64,000 nucleotides of DNA. It comes from Actinotalea subterranea (GTDB lineage Bacteria > Actinomycetota > Actinomycetes > Actinomycetales > Cellulomonadaceae). Under the pieces are notes generated by a model, which saw only the letters and a list, made by a program, of their open reading frames with translations, ran no database searches and was not told where the DNA came from. The stretch is taken from contig NZ_VTTP01000001.1 in the NCBI RefSeq assembly GCF_008364845.1, forward strand, positions 210,827 to 274,826, given 5' to 3'. How positions within the stretch are numbered: position 1 is the stretch's first letter; each line of letters opens with the position of its first letter. Below, one piece after another: positions 56,688-64,000 of the stretch. A program made the position numbers and the translations under genes.

Positions 56688-57218
56688 CTAGGTCCGCCCG
56701 GTCGGCCGCGGTCGGGACCATCGGCCTCGTGCACGAACGTGCATCCTCGTGACGCGCGCGACGACGACCGCCGTGCGCAGGTGCCCGGCGGCCAGCACCA
56801 CGACGGCCAGACAGGCCCACGCCGAACCGACCCACAGTGCCGTGAGCCCGAACGCCACGACGGGGAGCACCGCCATCGGGACGGGCAGCGGGCCGAGCGG
56901 TGCGTAGAGCAGGGCGAACGCCCGCCCCCGAGCCAGGTACCGGATCCACAGCGCGAGGTAGGCGGTGACGCACGCGCCGACCGCCCAGGCCCATCCCGCA
57001 CCTGAGGCCCAGCCCGGTCGGCTCGCGACGAGCAGACCGACGCAGGCCACCTGGCCGACGCGCTCCGCACCGACCCACATGACGCCCGGTCGCGGCGGCG
57101 TCGTCGGCGCGCCCCGAGGCGGGAAGCCCAGCAGGAGGACGTTGGGGGCCAGCACCGTGAGCACCACGACGAGGCCCGTCCATGACGGGGGCGAGAGCGA
57201 GACCGCCGTCCACGACAT
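56688..57218 (-). CDS. Multi-pass membrane protein, unknown
   Basis: A 176-residue protein with five hydrophobic segments (about residues 14-32, 48-66, 72-92, 96-125, 128-146) and a short basic tail. AGGAGG lies 8 bp before the ATG. No family recognised. It ends 9 bp before the AraC gene and is probably co-transcribed with it. Confidence 0.65.
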   Translation of the reverse strand: MSWTAVSLSPPSWTGLVVVLTVLAPNVLLLGFPPRGAPTTPPRPGVMWVGAERVGQVACVGLLVASRPGWASGAGWAWAVGACVTAYLALWIRYLARGRAFALLYAPLGPLPVPMAVLPVVAFGLTALWVGSAWACLAVVVLAAGHLRTAVVVARVTRMHVRARGRWSRPRPTGRT

Positions 57219-57373
57219 GGTCGTGCCCTCCTGTCTGGCCCACGGACCCGTCGACGACGGACCGCCGGCGCGAGGTGCACCGACCCGCCAAGCCAACACC
57301 CGCGCGGCCCACGCCCCGCAGGCGAACGTCCTGGCAGACTCGTCGCTGGCCGCGCCAACCACAGGAGGTCCCG

Positions 57374-58342
57374 GTGTCGCAGAGCACTCTCGAGGCGCTC
57401 GGGTCACGCGCGCCGCGCGCCGCGGAGTTCGGCCGCGACGCCCTCATCGTGTGCGACAACCTCGTGCGGATCTACCAGACCGGCTCGATCGAGGTGCAGG
57501 CGCTCCAGGGCCTCGACCTGCTCGTCGACGCGGGCGAGATGGTGGCAGTGGTCGGCGCCTCCGGCTCGGGCAAGTCCACGCTGCTCGCCGTGCTCTCCGG
57601 CATCGACGCGCCGACCGCGGGCCGTGTCCGGGTGGGGCGCTGGGACCTCATGGCGATGTCGGCGAGCGACCGGGTCGAGTACCGCCGCAGCATGGTCGGC
57701 TTCGTGTGGCAGCAGACGTCGCGCAACCTGGTCCCGTACCTCACCGCCGCGCAGAACGTCGTCCAGCCGCTGGCCTTCGCCGGGCGCCCCCGACGGACGC
57801 GTGCGGCGCGCGCCGCCGAGCTGCTCGACGTCGTCGGCGTCGGGTATTGCGCGAACAGGCTGCCCCGGGAGATGTCGGGCGGTGAGCAGCAGCGTGCGGC
57901 GATCGCCGTCGCGCTGGCGAACGGCCCGCGCGTCGTGCTCGCCGACGAGCCCACGGGCGAGCTCGACACGGCGACGTCCCAGGAGGTGTTCGACGCCCTG
58001 CGCACCGTGAACCGGGAGACGGGCGCGACCGTCGTCGTCGTCACGCACGACCCGGCGGTGAGCGGGCAGGTCGAGCGGACCGTCGCCATCCGGGACGGCC
58101 GCACGAGCAGCGAGGTGCTCCGGCGACGCGCCGAGGCGCACGAGGACGCCTCGGAGATCGTCGCCGAGGAGTATGCCGTGATGGACCGTGCGGGCCGCGT
58201 CCAGGTGCCCCGCGAGTACCGCGAGGCGCTCGCACTGACCCGCCGCGTGCGCCTCGCGCTCGAGGCGGACCACGTGAGCGTCTGGTCGGACGGCGCCGGC
58301 GGGAGCACCTCGCACGCGGGTGAGGGGCGCAGGCACGCATGA
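57374..58342 (+). CDS. ABC transporter ATP-binding protein (MacB/LolD-like), first of two
   Basis: A 322-residue ATPase. Walker A is [11 protein letters not shown], the Q-loop is FVWQQTSRNLVPYLTAAQNV, the signature is MSGGEQQRAAIAVAL, Walker B is VVLADEPTGELD, and the H-loop is VVTHDPAV. A C-terminal extension of about 70 residues (from RRRAEAHEDASEIVAEEYAV) is unlike the second ATPase and may bind a partner. AGGAGG lies 6 bp before the GTG start, and the end overlaps the next gene (ATGA). Confidence 0.92.
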   Translation: MSQSTLEALGSRAPRAAEFGRDALIVCDNLVRIYQTGSIEVQALQGLDLLVDAGEMVAVVGASGSGKSTLLAVLSGIDAPTAGRVRVGRWDLMAMSASDRVEYRRSMVGFVWQQTSRNLVPYLTAAQNVVQPLAFAGRPRRTRAARAAELLDVVGVGYCANRLPREMSGGEQQRAAIAVALANGPRVVLADEPTGELDTATSQEVFDALRTVNRETGATVVVVTHDPAVSGQVERTVAIRDGRTSSEVLRRRAEAHEDASEIVAEEYAVMDRAGRVQVPREYREALALTRRVRLALEADHVSVWSDGAGGSTSHAGEGRRHA

Positions 58343-59088
58343 GCGAGCCGCAGCGTGCAGGCACGTCCCCCGTCCCCGGCGCCCCGGACGGCGGGAGCGA
58401 CGCACCACCGGTCCCCCCGATGGTCACGGTCCGCGGGGTGCGGCGCACCTACGGCGCGGGTCGCGCAGCCGTCCATGCCCTGCGCGACGTGTCGCTCGAC
58501 GTCGCACCGGGTGAGCTCGTCGCGCTGGTCGGCCGCTCGGGCTCGGGCAAGACGACGCTCCTCAACATCGTCGGCGGGCTGGACCGGCCGGACGCGGGGA
58601 GCGTCACGGTCGGTGGCACCGAGGTCACGTCGCTCGACGAGGCCGGTCAGGTCGCGCTGCGACGCGACCTCGTGGCGTTCGTCTTCCAGACGTTCGGCCT
58701 CGTCCCCGTGCTCAGCGCGGCCGAGAACGTCGGCGTCCCGCTGCGGCTGCGCCGCCTCGCGCCCGCGGACCGCGAGCGCCGCGTGGGCCTGCTCCTCGAC
58801 CTCGTGGGCCTCGGCGACCACGCCGACCAGCGCCCCGGCGAGCTGTCGGGCGGGCAGCAGCAGCGCGTCGCGATCGCGCGCGCGCTCGCTGCGTCGCCGC
58901 GGCTCCTGATCGCGGACGAGCCCACGGGCCAGCTCGACAGCGAGACGGGCCTCGCCGTGATGGCCCTGATCCGGGCGGTCGTCGAGGCCGAGGGCATGAC
59001 CGCGATCGTCTCGACCCACGACCCGGTGATGATCGCGCTGGCCGACCGCGCCGTGCACCTCGTCGACGGACAGCTCACGGATGGCTGA
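58339..59088 (+). CDS. ABC transporter ATP-binding protein (MacB/LolD-like), second of two
   Basis: A 249-residue ATPase: Walker A GRSGSGKTTLL, Q-loop FVFQTFGLVPVLSAAENV, signature [15 protein letters not shown], Walker B LLIADEPTGQLD, H-loop VSTHDPVM. Shorter than its neighbour, with no C-terminal extension. Both ATPases lie before two FtsX-like permeases, suggesting a heterodimeric exporter. Confidence 0.92.
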   Translation: MSEPQRAGTSPVPGAPDGGSDAPPVPPMVTVRGVRRTYGAGRAAVHALRDVSLDVAPGELVALVGRSGSGKTTLLNIVGGLDRPDAGSVTVGGTEVTSLDEAGQVALRRDLVAFVFQTFGLVPVLSAAENVGVPLRLRRLAPADRERRVGLLLDLVGLGDHADQRPGELSGGQQQRVAIARALAASPRLLIADEPTGQLDSETGLAVMALIRAVVEAEGMTAIVSTHDPVMIALADRAVHLVDGQLTDG

Positions 59089-62000
59089 GCCGCCGCCCGG
59101 GCACCGCCGGGACGCGGGCCGGGCCGCCCGTGGCGGGCGCGCGGGCGGTCGGCCCGCGCTGGTCCTGCGGCGCGCGTCGACCCAGGTCCCGCTCCTCGCC
59201 GCCGTCCTCGCGGTGGTCGTCGCCGGGACGACGCTCCTCGGCACGTGCGTGCTGCTGCTGACGACGGCCCAGGACCGCGCGCTCGAGCAGGCGATCGCAC
59301 GGGCCGGTCCGGCCGAGGTGGACGTGACCGTCGGGCTGCGCCTCGCCGTGCCGGACGCGGGAGACGGGGCCCCGGACGCGTCCGACCCGCCCGCCGTCGA
59401 CGCCGCGCAGGTCGTGGCCGACGCGACGGCCCTCGTCGAGGACGCGTTCGCGCCCGCACCGAGCTCCACGTCGGTGTGGCTCGCGTCAGCCCTGCAGTAC
59501 CTGCCCGCGACGGCCGCGGACACGCTGCGGCTCGGCTACCTCCTCGACGCCCCGGGCCTCGAGGCGGCGGCGACGCTCGCGGCGGGACGCTGGCCCGCGC
59601 CGACCGCGACGGCAGCGGACCGCGAGGTCGCGGTGCTGACGTCCACGGCCCGCGCGCTGGACCTCGCGCCCGGCGACCGCGTCGTGCTCTCCCCCGACCC
59701 GCAGCACGCGTCCGAGCAGGCGGACGGCGCCTCCTCGCCCGGCAGCACCGAGGTCGGCGTGGTGGTCGTGGGCACGTTCACGCGCGCCCACGATCAGGAC
59801 GGTGCCCAGGGTGCGTGGGAGCGGGACCCGCTCGACGGCGAGGGCGTGGACACCAGCACCGGTCTGATCCCCGCATACGGTCCGTTCGTCGTCGCACCCG
59901 GGACGCTGCCCGCCACCGAGGTCCCGGTCGGGCGCGTCAGCCTCGTGGTGCGGCCCGACCTGTCCGACGCCGACGCCGACGAACTCGTCGCGATGGGGCC
60001 GCCGAGCGGCTCCCTGCGCACGGACCTGACCCGCACGCTCGGGGACGCGGTGTCGAGCACAGCCGTCGCGTCGCCCTACCCACGCACCCTCGCCGACGCG
60101 CGCACGCAGCAGGGCATCACGTCCTCTGGAGTCCTCGTCGTCGCGCTCCTCGGGGCCGCGCTCGCCGCCACGGCGCTCGGCCTCGCGGCCAGGCTCGTCG
60201 CGGTGCGGCGCGCGGCCGAGGCGACGCTCCTCGTCGCCCGCGGCGCCCGGCGCGGCCAGCTCGTGCGTCAGGCCGCAGCCGAGAGCGCCCTGCTCGCCGC
60301 GCTCGCCGCCGCGGCCGGCGTGCCGCTCTCGCTCGTCACCTTCCGCGCGGTCACGGCGCTGCCGTGGCTCGCCGGAGCGGGTCTCGCCGGGCCGGCGAGC
60401 GTGACGGCCCCCCTCGTCGTCGCCGTCGCTTCGGCCGCCCTCCTGCTCGCGGCGCTCCTCGTCGCCCCGTCGGTGCGACCCGTCGACGCCGGTGCGCACC
60501 GTCGGCCGCGACGCGGGCTCGTGGCCAGGTCGGGCACCGACGTGGTCCTCGCTGCCGTCGCCGTCGCCGCGTACGTCCAGCTGCGCGCCCACCGGGTCGC
60601 CACCGGTGCGGAGCCGGACCCCGTCCTCGTCGCCGCACCCCTGCTCGTGCTCCTCGCCGGCGCGGTCCTGGTCCTGCGCGTCCTGCCGTGGGTGTCGAGG
60701 CTCGCGGAGGGCCACGCACGCGCGTCCCGGGGTCTCGTGCTCCCGCTGGCCGCGTGGGAGGTCTCGCGGCGACCGCACTCGACGGCGGGGGCGTTCCTGC
60801 TGATCCTGGCCACCGCGGCGGCGACCTTCGGGGTCTCGTTCACGAGCACGTGGTGGGACTCCCAGGCGGACCAGGCGGAGGCCGAGGTCGGGACCGAGCT
60901 CGTCGTCGACGTCACGGGTGCACCCGTCCTCGCCCAGGGCGCGGCGGTCGCTGTCGCGACCGGGGGCGACGTCTCGCCCGTCACGCGCCGGGCCATCGCG
61001 CTGGGCTCCCGGGTCGGCGGCGGCACCGAGGAGTCGACGACCCAGCTCCTCGCGGTCGACACGCGCCGCGCGGACGCGCTCATGCGCGGACGCCTGCCGG
61101 AGGGGTCGTGGGCCGACGTCTCGGCCGGGCTCGCGCCCACGACGGGCGGCGCGGGCCCGCTGGTCCCGGCCGCACCGACGCTCGACGTGACGGTCACGGG
61201 CGCGGCGGACGACGGGACGCCGCTCGAGACGGTCCCGGGTCTCCTCGTCGAGGACGCCTGGGGCTCCCGGACGCTCGTGGTCGCCGCCACGCCTGTCCCG
61301 CTCGACGGGCAGCCGCACACGGTCCCCGTCCCCGTCGGCGCCGTCGACGGGGACCCCGAAGTCCGGGTCGTGGGCGTGGAGCTGCCGCTCACGCTCCTCG
61401 CGCCGCAGGACGTGCCGTGGCAGTCGGACATCACCGCACGCGTGACGGCGACGGTCGACGTCCCTGGAGCGCACCTCGACGCCGCCGACGCACTGGGCAC
61501 GGCCGGGGGCTGGTCCGAGGGCCGCAGCCCGAGCGACTTCGGAGCCGTGCGCAACGCACGTGCCACGCAGGCCGGGAGCGACGACGGCGTCGCGGTGACG
61601 GCCACCGCGAGCGTGTCGCTGACGACGCTCCTGTACGCCGACGCCGCGATCGTCGTGACGGCCCTGCCGGCCGCGGAGGAGCTGCCCGTGGTCGTCACCG
61701 AGCCCGTCGCCCGCGAGCTCGGCCTCGGGACCGGCGCGCCCCTGAGCCTGACCGTCGGCGGGACGACGGTCGAGGCCACGGTCGTCGGCGTCGCGCCCTA
61801 CCTACCCTCCGTCCCCCGTGGACCCGCGGTCCTCGCGGACCACGACGCGCTCTCCCGCGCGCTCGTCGCACGCGCAGACCTCACGTCCATGACGGACACG
61901 TGGTGGGTCGCCGGCCTCGAGGACCCCGCCGCCGCGGTCGCCGCGGCCGGGGACCTGGGGCCGACGGTCACGCGTGCCGACGTCACGGCCGAGCTGCGTG

Positions 62001-62443
62001 ACGGACCGCTCCGCGGCGCCCTGCGCGCCGCGCTGTGGCTCCTCGTGGTCGCGGCCGTCGGCCTCGCCCTCGCCGGCACAGCCGTCCACACCGCGACGGC
62101 GCTCGACGCACGCGCCGTCGAGGTCGCACGCCTGCAGGGCCTCGGCGTCTCCCGGCGATCGGTGGTCGCGTCCTTCCTCGCCGAGCACAGCGCGGTCACG
62201 CTCGTGGTCGTCGCGGCGGGCACCGGTGTCGGCGCGTTCACCGGCTGGGCGGTCGGCCCGCTGCTGGCGGTCTCCGCGACCGGTCGCCCACCGGTCCCCG
62301 CCGCCGCGTTCGGGTGGCCCTGGGCGAGCCAGAGCGTGCTGGTGCTCGGCCTCGTCCTCGGCTGCGCCGCCGTCGTGGTCCCCGTCGCGCTGCGGACCGT
62401 GCGCCGAGCCACCGTCGCCCACCTGCGCATGGACGCCTCATGA
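59081..62443 (+). CDS. Large FtsX-family ABC permease
   Basis: A 1120-residue MacB/FtsX-type permease: N-terminal TM (about 26-50), a first periplasmic-type domain (about 60-340), TM helices near 345-480, a further helix pair near 488-545, a second extracellular domain (about 600-970) and a final three-helix FtsX core (about 980-1115). The conserved cytoplasmic motif before the last helices is EVARLQGLGVSRRSVVASFL. It starts inside the ATPase gene (8-bp overlap). No MacB-type inner-membrane coiled-coil stalk is seen, so it is a mechanotransmission-type exporter by family. Confidence 0.86.
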   Translation: MAEPPPGHRRDAGRAARGGRAGGRPALVLRRASTQVPLLAAVLAVVVAGTTLLGTCVLLLTTAQDRALEQAIARAGPAEVDVTVGLRLAVPDAGDGAPDASDPPAVDAAQVVADATALVEDAFAPAPSSTSVWLASALQYLPATAADTLRLGYLLDAPGLEAAATLAAGRWPAPTATAADREVAVLTSTARALDLAPGDRVVLSPDPQHASEQADGASSPGSTEVGVVVVGTFTRAHDQDGAQGAWERDPLDGEGVDTSTGLIPAYGPFVVAPGTLPATEVPVGRVSLVVRPDLSDADADELVAMGPPSGSLRTDLTRTLGDAVSSTAVASPYPRTLADARTQQGITSSGVLVVALLGAALAATALGLAARLVAVRRAAEATLLVARGARRGQLVRQAAAESALLAALAAAAGVPLSLVTFRAVTALPWLAGAGLAGPASVTAPLVVAVASAALLLAALLVAPSVRPVDAGAHRRPRRGLVARSGTDVVLAAVAVAAYVQLRAHRVATGAEPDPVLVAAPLLVLLAGAVLVLRVLPWVSRLAEGHARASRGLVLPLAAWEVSRRPHSTAGAFLLILATAAATFGVSFTSTWWDSQADQAEAEVGTELVVDVTGAPVLAQGAAVAVATGGDVSPVTRRAIALGSRVGGGTEESTTQLLAVDTRRADALMRGRLPEGSWADVSAGLAPTTGGAGPLVPAAPTLDVTVTGAADDGTPLETVPGLLVEDAWGSRTLVVAATPVPLDGQPHTVPVPVGAVDGDPEVRVVGVELPLTLLAPQDVPWQSDITARVTATVDVPGAHLDAADALGTAGGWSEGRSPSDFGAVRNARATQAGSDDGVAVTATASVSLTTLLYADAAIVVTALPAAEELPVVVTEPVARELGLGTGAPLSLTVGGTTVEATVVGVAPYLPSVPRGPAVLADHDALSRALVARADLTSMTDTWWVAGLEDPAAAVAAAGDLGPTVTRADVTAELRDGPLRGALRAALWLLVVAAVGLALAGTAVHTATALDARAVEVARLQGLGVSRRSVVASFLAEHSAVTLVVVAAGTGVGAFTGWAVGPLLAVSATGRPPVPAAAFGWPWASQSVLVLGLVLGCAAVVVPVALRTVRRATVAHLRMDAS

Positions 62444-64000
62444 CGGCCTCCCGGCACCGGCGTCCCGGGCGGGCGCGCCGCCGTCGCCTCGGCCTGCACC
62501 TCGCGGGCGTGCCGCGGCAGTCCCGCACCGACCTCGGGCTCCTGGCGACGACCCTCGCCGTCGTGCTCCTCACCATCGCGCTCGCGGACGCGACACCACG
62601 GTTCCTCACGCGCACGGCGGACGACGCCATCCGCATCGCCGTGGCCGAGGCGCGGCCGTCGACAGACCTGTCCGTCGACGCACCCTTCGAGGAGGACTTC
62701 TACGTCGACCGCGTGCTGAGCGCCGGTGCCCGTGCGTCGGTCATCGAGGTCGCCGGGCGGGTCGACGCGGCGCTCCCGCCCGTCGTCGCCCGCGTCGTCG
62801 GGCCACCGGTCGTCACGGTCCGCAGCGTGCCACTGACCATCGCGCTGCCCGACGGCACGCCCGGTGCCACGGTGCGCGTGGCGCACACCTGGAGCGCCGA
62901 CGCCTCGGGTGTCACGTGGGTCGAGGGCGCTGCACCCGCGGCCACCGTCACGGTCGAGGACGTCGCGGCCGACCCGGGCGCACCGTCGTGGCCGGTCGAG
63001 GTCGGCGTCTCCGAGGCCGTCGCGACGCTCCTCGACGTCGGGCCGGGTGACACGATCGGCGCCCAGGACGACAGCCGCCAGGACGTCCCGCTCACGGTCA
63101 GCGGCGTGTTCCGCGCCGTGGACCCCGACGACGCGGTGTGGTCGCGGGTCCCCGAGATGCTCGAGCCCCATCAGTACGGGTCCGGCCCCGCGCAGCGCAC
63201 CGAGGCCGCCGTGTACCTCTCGGCCGAGTCGCTGCCCGCGGCACGGGTCACGCTCGAGCCGGCCCAGGTGACGCGGACCCTCACGTTCCCCGTCGACCCG
63301 TCGGCGGTCGACCTCGCGACCCTCGACGAGCTCGCCGCCTCCGTCGCCGCAGCGGAGGCGGCCCCTTCCTCGCTCGACGTCGCCGGGCCCCACCCATCGG
63401 TGCGCACGCAGCTCGACCGCGTGCTCGTGGAGACCGACGCACGGATCGACGCGGCCGGGTCCCAGGCCTCCGTGCTGCTCGCGGGCGTGGTCGCGGCCGG
63501 AGCTCTCGTCCTGGTGCTGACGGCCGAGCTCCTGACGCGAAGGCGGGCCGTCGCGCTCGCGCGGAGCCGGGCCCGGGGTGCGTCGCTCGCGGCGATCGGC
63601 GTCCAGCTCACGGTCGAGTCCGCGACCGTCGCGACGCTCGGCGCCGCCCTCGGCCTCCTCCTGGCGTCCGTGGTCGCACCCGGCCCCGTCGCGTGGCCGT
63701 GGCCCGTCCCGTCACTGGCGGTCGCGGCCGTCGCCCCACCGCTCCTGGGGATGCGGGCCGCCGCGCTCGCGACCGGTGGGCGACGTGTCCCGGCGGACCG
63801 GCACCAGCGCAGGTTGGCGGCTCGCGCACGGGTCGTGCGGCGCGTGGCGCTCGAGGCGTCGCTCGTGCTCGTCGCCGTCGCGGCGCTCCTGACCCTGCGG
63901 CGGCGCGGCGCCGTCGGCCTGGGCGGCTCCGCGGACCTCGTCCTCGCCGCGGCGCCCGCCCTCGTCGCCGCCGCGGGCGGCCTCGTGCTGCTCCGGCTCG
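62440..64000 (+). CDS. FtsX-family ABC permease, 3' end beyond the window
   Basis: 520 codons are visible from ATG 62440, which overlaps the previous stop (ATGA). After a basic start an N-terminal TM (about 33-52) is followed by an extracellular domain and, from about 345, TM helices (SVLLAGVVAAGALVLVLTAEL and after). The motif RRRAVALARSRARGASLAAIGVQL corresponds to the cytoplasmic coupling segment of the FtsX family. It pairs with the 1120-residue permease, so the transporter is probably built from two different permeases and two ATPases. Confidence 0.85.
   Translation, partial: MTASRHRRPGRARRRRLGLHLAGVPRQSRTDLGLLATTLAVVLLTIALADATPRFLTRTADDAIRIAVAEARPSTDLSVDAPFEEDFYVDRVLSAGARASVIEVAGRVDAALPPVVARVVGPPVVTVRSVPLTIALPDGTPGATVRVAHTWSADASGVTWVEGAAPAATVTVEDVAADPGAPSWPVEVGVSEAVATLLDVGPGDTIGAQDDSRQDVPLTVSGVFRAVDPDDAVWSRVPEMLEPHQYGSGPAQRTEAAVYLSAESLPAARVTLEPAQVTRTLTFPVDPSAVDLATLDELAASVAAAEAAPSSLDVAGPHPSVRTQLDRVLVETDARIDAAGSQASVLLAGVVAAGALVLVLTAELLTRRRAVALARSRARGASLAAIGVQLTVESATVATLGAALGLLLASVVAPGPVAWPWPVPSLAVAAVAPPLLGMRAAALATGGRRVPADRHQRRLAARARVVRRVALEASLVLVAVAALLTLRRRGAVGLGGSADLVLAAAPALVAAAGGLVLLRL

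Overview
The window is about 64 kb of very GC-rich DNA with strong G/C third-position bias, many GTG and TTG starts, and gene overlaps of the ATGA/GTGA type. The tmRNA tag (ADSKRTDFALAA), the prfB-ftsE-ftsX-M23 hydrolase-smpB order, a monoderm-type Tad pilus locus and an F420-dependent (Ddn-type) enzyme point to an actinobacterium. A Cellulomonas-like member of the Micrococcales is my best guess, inferred from gene content and not proven. I recognise no insertion sequence, integrase, prophage or CRISPR array. No gap between genes exceeds 300 bp; the largest is about 250 bp, between prfB and ftsE.

Layout. 1-3.7 kb: edge of an ABC transporter, a CAP-domain surface protein, an MpaB-type oxygenase and a DUF4349 lipoprotein. 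3.8-8.7 kb: a compact Tad/Flp pilus operon. 8.8-10.3 kb: an EAL-domain protein. 10.3-18.8 kb: prfB, ftsEX and its M23 hydrolase, smpB, a DUF2207 protein and a leucine-rich-repeat membrane protein. 18.9-20.4 kb: a membrane GGDEF cyclase and ssrA (tmRNA). 20.5-28.6 kb: an accessory block with a GntR/membrane-protein operon, the rifamycin ADP-ribosyltransferase arr, the Hen1-Pnkp RNA-repair pair, a protein made of four tandem cold-shock domains, and an R2K-type ATP-grasp enzyme. 28.7-33.5 kb: an F420 enzyme, small membrane proteins, a histidine phosphatase next to a short PEP/pyruvate-binding enzyme, and two divergent regulators. 33.5-37.4 kb: an internally deleted dehalogenase-like hydrolase, then a persulfide-detoxification operon (rhodanese, CstB-like dioxygenase-rhodanese, TauE/SafE) behind a CsoR/CstR-type operator, with a divergent CGPC-containing membrane protein. 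37.5-47.9 kb: regulator/enzyme pairs (ArsR/SRPBCC, TetR/aldo-keto reductase, WYL/VOC), a Na+/H+ antiporter, a membrane NUDIX protein, a membrane-anchored MazF-like protein, SOS-controlled dinB, GNAT and DUF1905 proteins. 47.9-56.7 kb: an M20 amidohydrolase and a fixABCX/acyl-CoA operon with an AraC regulator. 56.7-64 kb: a membrane protein and a four-gene ABC exporter with two ATPases and two FtsX-like permeases, the last cut by the window edge.

How the genes fit together. The arr-hen1-pnkp-tetraCSD-ATP-grasp stretch reads as one RNA-damage/RNA-handling island placed just after ssrA, and is my best candidate for an undescribed system. FtsEX probably drives the adjacent M23 hydrolase during division. 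The sulfur operon has the parts of a persulfide-stress regulon but lacks its repressor gene here. The fix cluster carries electrons to an acyl-CoA dehydrogenase and is built like the carnitine/crotonobetaine reduction modules. A recurring feature is a TANNNT hexamer 6-8 bp before the start codon, which suggests widespread leaderless transcription.
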